51,536 nucleotides of DNA from an uncultured Eubacteriales bacterium (GTDB taxonomy: Bacteria; Bacillota; Clostridia; Oscillospirales; Acutalibacteraceae): the NCBI GenBank assembly GCA_900315195.1, contig OMYD01000002.1, positions 1-51,536 of the forward strand, written 5' to 3'. The position numbers and the translations under genes are program-made. Each line of letters begins with the position of its first letter. Positions within the stretch are counted from its first letter, which is position 1. The notes beneath the pieces are model-generated. The model worked only from the letters and a program-made list of their open reading frames with translations, had not been told where the DNA came from and made no database searches. Shown here in pieces: positions 31,762 to 39,800 of the stretch.

Positions 31762-32139
31762 TTATTTAGTCACCTTTGTAAACATATAGGAAGTGGTGTT
31801 GCCGTTGTAGTCAAGCTTTAGGGTGAGGATCCCGCGGTCGTAGCTCAGCTTCTGGGTTTTTCCGCCGTACTCAACGTCAACCGAGGTCTCGTTGAATGTA
31901 AACGAGCCTTCGTTTGTAATGCCGCCGATTGTAATTTTGCATTTACCTCCCGAGTAAAAGGTAAAGGAAAAGTCCTTTCCGCTTGTATCAAGGTCGCTGT
32001 AGGCAATTGTTGTGCCGCCGATCAAAACCGTGCTGGGCGTCCATTCGCCGACAATCTCCGAGTTATCCTCCGACGAGCAGCCCGCCGCGAGCAGCAGCAA
32101 AAGGCATACCGTCAGCAATGCGGTAATTCGCTTTATCAT
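31762..32139 (-). CDS. small lipoprotein, lipocalin-like, 125 residues
   Basis: ATG at 32139 opens a lipoprotein signal (IKRITALLTVCLLLLLAAGC, lipobox LAAGC). The mature part starts SSEDNSEIVGEWTPS and continues with beta strands (FSFTFYSGGKCKITIG, GSFTFNETSVDVEYGG, LSYDRGILTLKLDYNG), a layout resembling DUF4923/lipocalin-like 'xIVGxW' proteins common in gut Clostridia. GAGG upstream. Monocistronic with terminator. Ligand unknown. Confidence 0.82.
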   Translation of the reverse strand: MIKRITALLTVCLLLLLAAGCSSEDNSEIVGEWTPSTVLIGGTTIAYSDLDTSGKDFSFTFYSGGKCKITIGGITNEGSFTFNETSVDVEYGGKTQKLSYDRGILTLKLDYNGNTTSYMFTKVTK

Positions 32140-32350
32140 AGCAAAACCTCGCTTTAAACGTGTATTGATTACGGCTATTTTATCACAAAAACCGTTTTCA
32201 GTCAATAATCGGCTGTTTTTGACTGGTTTTTTACCGTAACTTTCAAAAACAATGCGGTCTTAATGCTAATATAGAATAATGCATAGCGTGTTTGCAATAA
32301 ATCGCTGAAAAAATTGCATTTTAGGGGTTTTATTTGTAAACTCGGCAATA

Positions 32351-32380
32351 TTGACAATCAAGTAAAAATTATGATAGAAT
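32351..32380 (+). promoter_or_regulatory. sigma-A promoter of pckA
   Basis: TTGACA (32351-32356), 18 bases, TAGAAT (32375-32380), 38 bases before the start codon. Confidence 0.72.
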
Positions 32381-32418
32381 TATCTCGTAAAAAATACACA
32401 TGGAAAGAGGAATCCTAT

Positions 32419-34032
32419 ATGGCAAATCTTGATTTAACCAAATACGGTATCACAGGCGTTAAGGAGATTATTCACAATCCTTCTTACGATCAGCTCTTTA
32501 AGGACGAAACCGATCCCGCTCTAGAGGGCTTTGACAAGGGTCAGGTAACCGAGCTTGGCGCTGTTAACGTAATGACAGGTATCTACACAGGCCGTTCGCC
32601 TAAAGACAAGTTTATTGTTATGGACGACGTAAGTAAGGATACCGTTTGGTGGACTACTCCCGAATATCCCAACGACAACCATCCCGCTTCAGAGGAAACC
32701 TGGGCAGAGTGCAAAAAGCTTGCTGTTGAGGAGCTTTCAAATAAAAAGCTTTATGTTGTAGACTGCTTCTGCGGCGCAAATAAGGACACAAGAATGTCTG
32801 TACGCTTCATCATGGAGGTTGCATGGCAGGCTCACTTCATCAAGAACATGTTCATCAAGCCCACCGACGAGGAACTCGAAAGCTTTGAACCCGACTTTGT
32901 TTGCTACAACGCTTCAAAGGCTAAGGTAGAAAACTACAAGGAGCTCGGCCTTAACTCCGAGACCGCCGCTCTCTTCAACGTTAAGAGCCGCGAGCAGGTT
33001 ATTCTCAACACATGGTACGGCGGCGAGATGAAAAAGGGTCTGTTCTCAATGATGAACTACTACCTGCCGCTCCAGGGCATCGCTTCAATGCACTGCTCCG
33101 CCAACACCGACATGAACGGCGAGAACACAGCTATCTTCTTCGGTCTTTCGGGCACAGGTAAAACCACACTTTCAACCGATCCCAAGCGCCTTCTCATCGG
33201 CGACGACGAGCACGGCTGGGACGACAACGGCGTATTCAACTTTGAGGGCGGATGCTACGCAAAGGTTATCGGTCTTGACAAAGAGAGCGAGCCCGACATC
33301 TACAACGCTATCAAGAGAGACGCGCTTCTTGAGAACGTAACCGTAGCCGAGGACGGCACAATCGACTTCGACGACAAGAGCGTTACCGAGAACACCCGTG
33401 TTTCATATCCCATCGAGCATATCGAGAAGATCGCCAAGAACGTAAATAAGATTTCTTCAGGCCCCGCTGCCGAGAACGTAATCTTCCTTTCGGCTGACGC
33501 TTTCGGCGTTCTGCCTCCCGTTTCGATCCTCACTCCCGAGCAGACTCAGTACTACTTCCTCTCGGGCTTCACAGCTAAGCTTGCGGGTACAGAGCGCGGC
33601 ATCACCGAGCCCACTCCTACCTTCTCCGCTTGCTTCGGCCAGGCTTTCCTTGAGCTTCATCCCACAAAGTACGCTGAGGAGCTTGTAAAGAGAATGGAAA
33701 AGAGCGGCGCCAAGGCTTACCTCGTAAACACAGGCTGGAACGGCACAGGCAAGAGAATCACCATCAAGGATACCCGCGGAATCATCGACGCTATCCTCGG
33801 CGGCGACATCAAGAACGCTCCCACCAAGACCATTCCTTACTTCAACTTTGAGGTTCCCACCGAGCTTCCCGGCGTTGACACAGGAATTCTCGACCCCAGA
33901 GATACCTACGCTAACCCCGCCGAGTGGGACGAAAAGGCTAAGGACCTCGCTCAGAGATTTATCAAGAACTTTGACAAGTACACCTCAAATGAGGCAGGCA
34001 AGGCTCTTGTAGCGGCAGGCCCCGAGGTTTAA
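32419..34032 (+). CDS. pckA: phosphoenolpyruvate carboxykinase (ATP)
   Basis: It interconverts oxaloacetate + ATP and PEP + CO2; in gut anaerobes it often runs toward CO2 fixation for succinate. Start at ATG 32419, behind AAGAGGAA; an upstream in-frame ATG lies before the promoter. The 537-residue product has [15 protein letters not shown] (about 53-67), [14 protein letters not shown] (kinase 1a P-loop, about 243-256), [22 protein letters not shown] (metal ligands) and [11 protein letters not shown]. Strong codon bias and the clean promoter indicate high expression. A period-7 tract begins at its stop codon, followed by a terminator. Confidence 0.97.
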   Translation: MANLDLTKYGITGVKEIIHNPSYDQLFKDETDPALEGFDKGQVTELGAVNVMTGIYTGRSPKDKFIVMDDVSKDTVWWTTPEYPNDNHPASEETWAECKKLAVEELSNKKLYVVDCFCGANKDTRMSVRFIMEVAWQAHFIKNMFIKPTDEELESFEPDFVCYNASKAKVENYKELGLNSETAALFNVKSREQVILNTWYGGEMKKGLFSMMNYYLPLQGIASMHCSANTDMNGENTAIFFGLSGTGKTTLSTDPKRLLIGDDEHGWDDNGVFNFEGGCYAKVIGLDKESEPDIYNAIKRDALLENVTVAEDGTIDFDDKSVTENTRVSYPIEHIEKIAKNVNKISSGPAAENVIFLSADAFGVLPPVSILTPEQTQYYFLSGFTAKLAGTERGITEPTPTFSACFGQAFLELHPTKYAEELVKRMEKSGAKAYLVNTGWNGTGKRITIKDTRGIIDAILGGDIKNAPTKTIPYFNFEVPTELPGVDTGILDPRDTYANPAEWDEKAKDLAQRFIKNFDKYTSNEAGKALVAAGPEV

Positions 34033-34065
34033 TTCGGAGTTCGGAATGCGGAATGCGGAATTACC
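34031..34065 (+). repeat. 7-base-period tract abutting pckA stop
   Basis: Five heptamers: AATTCGG, AGTTCGG, AATGCGG, AATGCGG, AATTACC. The first unit overlaps the last two bases of the pckA stop codon. Confidence 0.88.
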
Positions 34066-34092
34066 GCTTTCGGAAAAGTTAATTGATAATTT

Positions 34093-34122
34093 AAAGGACG
34101 TGCATTCCGGCGCGTCCTTTTT
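34093..34122 (+). terminator. intrinsic terminator after pckA
   Basis: AAAGGACG (34093-34100) pairs with CGTCCTTT (34113-34120), extended by three more pairs including one wobble, and ends in five T. Confidence 0.82.
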
Positions 34123-34195
34123 GGAATGTGTTGCAATTTTGGATTGGATTTGCCGGAATTAAGCTGTAATTAAATCAGCGGCAGGGGAGGATAAT

Positions 34196-34903
34196 ATGAA
34201 AAGAAAACCAATCATCGGCGTCATGCCGCTTTGGGACGCAAAGAAAGAAAGCATCTGGATTCACCCCGGATATATCGACGGCGTCATCAGGGCGGGCGGC
34301 GTACCTGTGCTTCTTCCTCTGACGGAGGATGAAGAGGTGTTCTGCAGGGCGCTTGAAATGTGCGGCGGATTTCTTATTACGGGCGGACAGGACGTTTCTC
34401 CCGAGCTTTACGGCGAAAGCGAAAGGACTGATAATCCTGACACCTGCCCTCTGCGTGACAGGCTTGAGACTTGTGCGGTAAAGATTGCGCTGGAGCGCGA
34501 TTTATCCGTGCTTGGAATATGCAGAGGTTTTCAAATCCTGAATGTTCTGCTCGGCGGCACACTTTATCAGGATATTCCCTCAGAGGTGAAAGATGCGCTT
34601 GCGCATTTGCATACCCCGAATGAAGCTCCCGTTACCCACGATGTAGTCATCGAGCCGGGTACCCCGTTGTTGTCCCTGCTTCAAAAAGATATAATTCATG
34701 TAAACAGCTTTCACCACCAAGGGGTAAAAAAGCTGTCTGATAAGCTTAAATGCATGGCGCGCGCGGCTGACGGCGTGTCTGAGGCGGCTTATATGCCGGG
34801 CAAAAGGTTTGTATGGGGCGTACAGTGGCACCCCGAAATGTCATATAAAACAGATGAAAACAGCGTCAGGATTTTTGAGGCGTTTGTTTCGGGCGCAATA
34901 TAA
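34196..34903 (+). CDS. class I glutamine amidotransferase-like hydrolase (peptidase C26, PuuD type)
   Basis: The family hydrolyses gamma-glutamyl amides such as gamma-glutamyl-GABA. The 235-residue product begins KRKPIIGVMPLWD and contains FLITGGQDVSPELYGE (about 59-74), the nucleophile Cys in LGICRGFQILNVLLGGTLYQD (about 104-124), HVNSFHHQGV and the catalytic His-Glu in WGVQWHPEM. AGGGGAGGATAAT precedes the ATG. Flanked by terminators on both sides, so monocistronic. The exact substrate is unknown; no polyamine or GABA genes lie near. Confidence 0.9.
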   Translation: MKRKPIIGVMPLWDAKKESIWIHPGYIDGVIRAGGVPVLLPLTEDEEVFCRALEMCGGFLITGGQDVSPELYGESERTDNPDTCPLRDRLETCAVKIALERDLSVLGICRGFQILNVLLGGTLYQDIPSEVKDALAHLHTPNEAPVTHDVVIEPGTPLLSLLQKDIIHVNSFHHQGVKKLSDKLKCMARAADGVSEAAYMPGKRFVWGVQWHPEMSYKTDENSVRIFEAFVSGAI

Positions 34904-34910
34904 AAAATCG

Positions 34911-34943
34911 GCGGGGCAGATACATTCGGCGTATCTGCCCCGC
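34911..34943. terminator. bidirectional terminator
   Basis: A 13-bp perfect GC-rich stem (34911-34923 with 34931-34943) between converging genes; the better T run is on the minus strand. Confidence 0.85.
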
Positions 34944-34956
34944 AAAATAATAGCGG

Positions 34957-35880
34957 TTATTTCTTCTTCAGGTTTTCAAAAGCGTTATAGCGGATTCTTT
35001 CAAAATTACCAAGGGTCTCGTTTATCACGGTGGAATAAGCAAAGGCTCCGTGGTGAGCGGAAATTATTTTCTCCATCGCCACGACCTGATGCTTCTGAAC
35101 AACACATATCAGCATTTCGGTTTCTTTGCCCGAGAACATACCCTTTGCGGGTACAACCGTAACAGTATGCTTCAGCTCAGCGATAATCTCATCGGAAATC
35201 GCTTTGTAGTCATGTGACACAATTTCGAATTTTATCCGCTGTCTTGAGCCGCGCAGTATGGTGTCACTCACCTGACTTGTCAGGAATGAATAAATAATAC
35301 ACAGAATCACAGGCTCAACCTTAAAACCGTATACGAAATATGAAGTAAAGGCGACTGCGGCGTTCAGCGCGAAAATAATCCATATCAGGTTCAGCTCAGG
35401 CCATTTTCTATGTATCAGAGCGGCGACTATATCCGTTCCTCCGGTGCAGCCGTTCAGACGGATCGCGGCTCCGTAGATAATTCCGTTGATAACGCCCGAG
35501 GCCAGCGGAGCTAAAATCGTACTGGTTCCGTTGTCGGTTTTATAGCTAAGGAAGGATAGGTCAATCAGCTTGAATTGCAGCAGCAACAGCGCAGCGGAAA
35601 AGGTCAGGGCAAAAACCGTCGTCCTTGCGGCAAAGCTTCTGTCCAGAAAAACAAACGCTGAAATACACAGCGGAATATTAATCAAAAGACTCATATACGC
35701 AACGGAAAAATTCAGCTTGTATTGAATCATTGTAGCTATGCCGTTTATGCCCGCGGGGGCAAAGCTGTTTTCAAAAATAAAAATCTGGTAGCATAGCGCC
35801 ATACCGCATGCCGCGGAGATTATCAGAAAATAAACCGCCGATGTTTTTCTAATTTCTTTTTTGGCTGTTTTATCGGCCAT
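34957..35880 (-). CDS. YitT-family membrane protein with DUF2179 C-terminal domain
   Basis: The 307-residue protein starts at ATG 35880 (AGGTGAATTGTC upstream). Five or so membrane helices span about 15-210, with the family motifs APAGINGIATMI and RLNGCTGGTDIVAALIHRK. The cytosolic DUF2179 domain (about 220-300) includes HTVTVVPAKGMFSGKETEMLICVV. YitT proteins are widespread in Firmicutes and of unknown transport function. Monocistronic, sharing a terminator with the convergent amidotransferase gene. Confidence 0.92.
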   Translation of the reverse strand: MADKTAKKEIRKTSAVYFLIISAACGMALCYQIFIFENSFAPAGINGIATMIQYKLNFSVAYMSLLINIPLCISAFVFLDRSFAARTTVFALTFSAALLLLQFKLIDLSFLSYKTDNGTSTILAPLASGVINGIIYGAAIRLNGCTGGTDIVAALIHRKWPELNLIWIIFALNAAVAFTSYFVYGFKVEPVILCIIYSFLTSQVSDTILRGSRQRIKFEIVSHDYKAISDEIIAELKHTVTVVPAKGMFSGKETEMLICVVQKHQVVAMEKIISAHHGAFAYSTVINETLGNFERIRYNAFENLKKK

Positions 35881-35966
35881 TGACAATTCACCTGCTTTCC
35901 TGTATTGATAAATCAATTATCTCAGATTATATGCGTTTGTCAATAAATATCACATGTTTTTCAAAA

Positions 35967-36005
35967 AACAATCAGCTTCCAAACAGTAATTGAAAGCTGA
36001 TTGTT
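35967..36005 (-). terminator. intrinsic terminator after 36017 gene
   Basis: A 12-bp perfect stem (35967-35978 with 35994-36005) runs into TTTTTT on the minus strand. Confidence 0.85.
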
Positions 36006-36016
36006 GTCATTGCAAA

Positions 36017-36445
36017 TTATAAAAACGGCTTTAATTCGCTGATGTGCTCCTGCGCTGTTTCCAGCGTTTTTTTCGCCAGCAGTGTGATGTTCGGGTCTGT
36101 TCGGTCGTAGTCGCGCAGGTGCTGCGCCATTTTGTTAACGCCCATTGTGTTGCCCTTTATCATCATCTCGGCTATGTGAGAGCTTGTGGGGTCGCGCTTT
36201 AAGTCCATGTTGGCAGAAAATTTTGCCATTCTTTTCGCCAGCGGCCCTACATGGTGAACATCCTCGCCCAGGTTCCTGAGCATATTGCTGGCCGTGCTGT
36301 ATATTTTTCCGTAGCGTGCCATCTGGTTTACAAGCACGCTGTCAAGCGCCATTGACTGTTTGCCTGCCCTCACATTCTTAACGCCCTGACAGCCCATCTC
36401 AGCGCTTTGTAAAATGTAATTCAGCATTTCCGAGTCATTAATCAT
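36017..36445 (-). CDS. hypothetical helical protein, ferritin-like or coat-F-like layout
   Basis: Start at ATG 36445, with AGAGGTG upstream. The 142-residue product is all-helical and rich in Met, Lys and His (MLNYILQSAEMGCQGVKNV; LGEDVHHVGPLAKRMAKF; SSHIAEMMIKGNTMGVNKM). The helix pattern and scattered Glu/His recall ferritin-like or spore-coat CotF-like bundles, but no paired E-x-x-H metal motif is plain. Divergent from the esterase gene, with 94 bases between starts. I do not recognise the family. Confidence 0.72.
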   Translation of the reverse strand: MINDSEMLNYILQSAEMGCQGVKNVRAGKQSMALDSVLVNQMARYGKIYSTASNMLRNLGEDVHHVGPLAKRMAKFSANMDLKRDPTSSHIAEMMIKGNTMGVNKMAQHLRDYDRTDPNITLLAKKTLETAQEHISELKPFL

Positions 36446-36539
36446 TTTTTTCACCTCTGAAATAATTATTGCCAAAAAACCGCGCAATATACGGTTGAAA
36501 CATTTTATTTTTTGTGTCATAATAAACAGAGGTGTTTTT

Positions 36540-37310
36540 ATGAAAGCTGAGCTTTTTGAAATTTATTTACCGTATCCCGAAAAGGGAGACCGCAGGGTGC
36601 GCGTTTATGTGCCCGAGCGCGAGGAGGGCGAGACCTTTCCCGTGATATATATGACCGACGGCCAGAACCTTTTTGACGAGGAGAGCAGCGCCTGGGGCTG
36701 CTGGTTTACGCGCGAGGCGGTGGAAGCCGAGCGCAAAAACAGCGGAAAAGCGGCTGTAATAGTCGGAATCCACAACGACAATCATTGGCGCGACAACGAG
36801 CTTACTCCGGGTTCGATCGGCGAGTTGGTCGATACGGCGGATATGTACGACTTTACCGCGCCCGAGGGCGAAATCTTCGACAGCTTTGTTACGGACGTGG
36901 TAAAGCCCTATATTGAAGCGAACTTCCCCGTAAAGAAGGGACGCGAAAACACGGCGTTCTGCGGCAGCTCATCGGGCGGCCTGCAGTCGTTCTTTACGGC
37001 GCTCAGTCACCCTGACTCATTCTCTGCGGCAGGCGTGTTTTCACCCGCGTTTTTGCTGTACAGCGAGGACGACATGCGCCGCTGGATTCTCTCAAAGCTA
37101 AGCGATAACCTGCCTTATCTGTATATTTACACGGGAGCCGGCGACGAGCTGGAGCAGCGCGTTTTCCAAAGCACCGAGGCTGTTTACGACATGCTTACCG
37201 AGTGCTATCCCTATGATTTGCTCAACGAGGTAATCCTGTTTGAAAACTCTCACAACGAAAAAGCGTGGGCTGAGATTTTCCCTGATTTTTTACACACATT
37301 TCTGTCATAA
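36540..37310 (+). CDS. putative esterase, alpha/beta hydrolase (esterase D/Fes-like)
   Basis: The 256-residue cytosolic enzyme starts at ATG 36540 (AGAGGTG upstream). Key features: VIYMTDGQNLFDEESSAWG (about 32-50), VIVGIHNDNHWRDNELTPG, the nucleophile Ser in FCGSSSGGLQSFF (about 140-152) and a terminal catalytic His in ENSHNEKAWAEIFPDFL. The family includes enterobactin-esterase-like and acetyl/feruloyl esterases. Substrate unknown. A hairpin shared with pduL lies downstream. Confidence 0.87.
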   Translation: MKAELFEIYLPYPEKGDRRVRVYVPEREEGETFPVIYMTDGQNLFDEESSAWGCWFTREAVEAERKNSGKAAVIVGIHNDNHWRDNELTPGSIGELVDTADMYDFTAPEGEIFDSFVTDVVKPYIEANFPVKKGRENTAFCGSSSGGLQSFFTALSHPDSFSAAGVFSPAFLLYSEDDMRRWILSKLSDNLPYLYIYTGAGDELEQRVFQSTEAVYDMLTECYPYDLLNEVILFENSHNEKAWAEIFPDFLHTFLS

Positions 37311-37316
37311 AAAATA

Positions 37317-37339
37317 ATGGACGACCATTGGCCGTCCAT
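37317..37339 (-). terminator. intrinsic terminator after pduL
   Basis: A 10-bp stem with one wobble (37317-37326 with 37330-37339) and a three-base loop, followed by TATTTTTTA on the minus strand. Confidence 0.75.
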
Positions 37340-37363
37340 ACAAGTATAATTTCGTATTTTTAA

Positions 37364-37933
37364 TCAGACAATGATTTCTCCGTCAACGGTTCCGCTGAGA
37401 CCTGCGGCGTTGCTTTCGTCGGTGTCGATGTGCATAGCGGGAGCGTATTTGTCGCTTACTCTTACTACTACATCGCCGAAAATAACCTCTCTGCCTGTGC
37501 CTTCGCCGACCTTTACGGAAACGATCTGCTTGTCCTTAAAGCCGTTTTCCTCAGCGGTCTTGGTGTCAAAGTGGATGTGGCGCTGAGCCGCGATAATGCC
37601 CTGAGCGATCTCAACCTCGCCCTTGGGGCCTACCAGCTTGCAGCCGGGTGTGCCCGCAACGTTTCCTGACTCTCTTACGGGAGCGGTTACGCCGAGCTTT
37701 CTTGCGTCGGTGAGGGATACCTCAACCTGATCCTCGGGTCTTTCGGGGCCGAGAATAGACATTGTCATTTCGCCTCTGGGGCCGACAACGGTTACCTTCT
37801 CAAAGCACGCGAACTGACCGGGCTGTGACAAATCCTTTTTGTTTGTAAGCTGATAGCCCTCGCCGTAAAGAACATCGAGAGTAGCTCTGCATACATGCAC
37901 GTGATGCGCGGAAGTTTCTACCATAATTTTCAT
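37364..37933 (-). CDS. pduL: PduL-type phosphotransacylase
   Basis: It interconverts acyl-CoA and acyl phosphate. Start at ATG 37933 after GGTGGTAG; a start 18 bases upstream is weaker. The 189-residue protein has both PduL domains with zinc-binding His: SAHHVHVCRATL (residues 8-19), QRHIHFDTKTAEENG (about 120-134) and YAPAMHIDTDESNAAG near the C-terminus. It lacks the N-terminal encapsulation peptide of microcompartment PduL and no shell genes are near, so it probably serves as the housekeeping acetate/propionate phosphotransacylase. No acetate kinase is adjacent. Confidence 0.93.
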   Translation of the reverse strand: MKIMVETSAHHVHVCRATLDVLYGEGYQLTNKKDLSQPGQFACFEKVTVVGPRGEMTMSILGPERPEDQVEVSLTDARKLGVTAPVRESGNVAGTPGCKLVGPKGEVEIAQGIIAAQRHIHFDTKTAEENGFKDKQIVSVKVGEGTGREVIFGDVVVRVSDKYAPAMHIDTDESNAAGLSGTVDGEIIV

Positions 37934-38035
37934 AGTTCTACCACCATTCATTAATAATTTTGAAAAAATTTCATTATTTTAATTTTACTACTAAAAAATA
38001 AATTTTTCAACTATATTTTCAAAAAGAGGTATAAA

Positions 38036-38608
38036 ATGTTTCAAAATTGGGAAGATTTAAAAAAATCATGCGAAAACTGCCAAAAATGCGAGCTCTGCAA
38101 AACCCGCCACAATGTTGTTGTAGGCGTGGGCTCGCCCGAGGCTGAGGTAATGTTCATCGGTGAGGGCCCGGGAGAAAACGAGGACCTTCAGGGCGAGCCG
38201 TTTGTCGGCAGAGCGGGCAAGCTGCTCGATAAAATGCTGACCGCCGTCGATTTGGACAGAAACAAAAACATCTACATAGCAAACATCGTAAAGTGCCGCC
38301 CTCCTCAGAACCGCGACCCAAAGCCCGAGGAGCAGGAGATGTGCATCGACTGGCTGCGAAATCAGGTTAAGCTTATCCGCCCGAAAATCATCGTATGTCT
38401 GGGCAGGATCGCCGCCGCGAGGATCATTAAGTCCGACATCAAAATCACCAAGGAGCACGGTCAGTTTGTTGAGAAAAACGGCGTGCTTATGATGGCGATG
38501 CTGCACCCCGCGGCTATTCTGCGCGACCCGAGAAGAAAACCCGACGCGTTCAACGACTTTTTAATTCTCAGAGAGAAAATAAAAGAAATCTGCGACCACA
38601 CATATTGA
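38036..38608 (+). CDS. family 4 uracil-DNA glycosylase (Fe-S)
   Basis: It removes uracil from DNA. The 190-residue protein has the Cys ligands CENCQKCELC near the N-terminus and a further Cys pair around IVKCRPPQNRDPKPEEQEMC (about 84-103); active-site GEGPGENEDLQGEPFVGRAGKLLDKML (about 41-67) and MLHPAAILRDP (about 155-165). GAGGT precedes the ATG. It is 9 bases upstream of the ABC ATPase start codon, perhaps cotranscribed, though unrelated in function. Confidence 0.94.
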   Translation: MFQNWEDLKKSCENCQKCELCKTRHNVVVGVGSPEAEVMFIGEGPGENEDLQGEPFVGRAGKLLDKMLTAVDLDRNKNIYIANIVKCRPPQNRDPKPEEQEMCIDWLRNQVKLIRPKIIVCLGRIAAARIIKSDIKITKEHGQFVEKNGVLMMAMLHPAAILRDPRRKPDAFNDFLILREKIKEICDHTY

Positions 38609-38617
38609 GGAAAGACA

Positions 38618-39319
38618 ATGAGCTTAGTTGAATTCAAAAACGTATACAAGCGCTACAAAATGGGCGAGGTAGTGATAAACGCGGTCGACGGCATATCGTT
38701 CTCGATGGACGAGGGCGAGTTTGCGGTTGTTGTAGGCGCCTCGGGCGCGGGAAAAACAACCGTGCTTAACCTTTTGGGCGGAATGGACAGCGTTACCGAG
38801 GGCGAAATCCTGGTGCGCGGAAGCGACATAAGCCGCTATTGTGACCGTCAGCTAATCGAGTACCGCCGCCATCAAATCGGCTTTGTTTTTCAGTTTTACA
38901 ATCTGGTGCATAACCTGACCGCCTCCGAGAACGTGGAGCTTGCGGCTCAGATTTGCCGCGACCCTTTAAGCAGCGAGGAGGCTCTTGAAAGCGTCGGATT
39001 GACTGACAGAAAAGACAATTTCCCCGCTCAGCTTTCCGGCGGCGAGCAGCAGCGCGTTTCAATTGCCCGAGCGCTTGCCAAAAGACCAGCTCTGCTACTT
39101 TGCGACGAGCCTACCGGCGCCCTCGACTACAACACGGGCAGGCAGATTCTCGCTCTTCTTCAGGATACCTGCCGCCGCGAGAAAATGACGGTGGTGCTTA
39201 TTACCCACAACAGCGCCATCACGCCCATGGCAGACCATATTATCGAAATGAAAAGCGGCAAAATAATCCGTGACGAGTACAACCCCTCTCCGAAATCCAT
39301 CACCGAAATCGAATGGTGA
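38618..39319 (+). CDS. ABC transporter ATP-binding protein (MacB/LolD type)
   Basis: The 233-residue ATPase has Walker [12 protein letters not shown] (about 41-51), Q-loop [17 protein letters not shown] (about 88-104), signature [19 protein letters not shown] (about 139-157), Walker [13 protein letters not shown] and the H-loop ITHN. The type partners FtsX-like permeases in peptide, lipoprotein or antimicrobial export. Its permease is the next gene, 480 bases downstream after an unusual repeat-rich spacer. Confidence 0.94.
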   Translation: MSLVEFKNVYKRYKMGEVVINAVDGISFSMDEGEFAVVVGASGAGKTTVLNLLGGMDSVTEGEILVRGSDISRYCDRQLIEYRRHQIGFVFQFYNLVHNLTASENVELAAQICRDPLSSEEALESVGLTDRKDNFPAQLSGGEQQRVSIARALAKRPALLLCDEPTGALDYNTGRQILALLQDTCRREKMTVVLITHNSAITPMADHIIEMKSGKIIRDEYNPSPKSITEIEW

Positions 39320-39508
39320 AACGTGACGTTTCATTCAAAGCCGCCTTTGGAGAACTTGATATAACAGATAAGCTTCTGCAACGGCGTGTCCGAACGTTGC
39401 TGTTATGAAAACTTTGTAGTGACAGAGCTTGCCCCTGTCAGGCAGCAGCGGTAGATGTTTACCTACAGCAGATATGTTTCTGTGTGTGGAAAACGTCACA
39501 TCTTTCGT

Positions 39509-39531
39509 TGTAGGGGCGTGCATTTCACGCC
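39509..39531. repeat. TGTAGGGGCG palindrome unit (copy 2)
   Basis: TGTAGGGGCG shared with 20271-20280, here opening a 6-bp stem GGCGTG/CACGCC with loop CATTT. Confidence 0.55.
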
Positions 39532-39744
39532 AGCCTAACCAAGCTGTCCTGTCATGCCGCTAAAACAACCCAAACAACCCAAACAAGCCAATATAAATAT
39601 AAAGATAAATATAAAGATGAAGACGAAGACGAAGATAAATATAATAAGCCGTCAGCTTGCGCTGACAATTTCGCCGCCGCCGCTCAAATAATCTTTCTCT
39701 TTTATCGGGATATGCCGCAAACGCGGTAACTGCCTAAACCTTTA

Positions 39745-39786
39745 CTACAACCAACTAACCACCAACAACTAACAGCTCACCACTAA
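39745..39786 (+). repeat. 7-base-period tract before ABC permease
   Basis: Six heptamers: CTACAAC, CAACTAA, CCACCAA, CAACTAA, CAGCTCA, CCACTAA, ending next to the AGAGGTG ribosome site. Confidence 0.88.
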
Positions 39787-39800
39787 AAGAGGTGAAATCA

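Larger units (their letters stand above)
39320..39800 (+). other. 480-base repeat-rich spacer inside ABC exporter operon
   Basis: No gene is supported. From left: a short open frame continuing the ATPase region ([19 protein letters not shown], 30 residues, no ribosome site); a distant inverted pair (GTGACGTTT near 39324, AAAACGTCAC near 39490); a TGTAGGGGCG palindrome (39509-39531); an A/C-rich AACAACCCA tract; an A+T-rich ATAAATATAAAG tract (39587-39645); a GTCAGC-TTGC-GCTGAC hairpin near 39650-39665; and a period-7 tract ending at the permease ribosome site. Confidence 0.6.

Noticed and set aside
37364..37933. Part of a bacterial microcompartment operon
   Set aside because: PduL here lacks an encapsulation peptide and no shell, aldehyde dehydrogenase or diol dehydratase genes are near.
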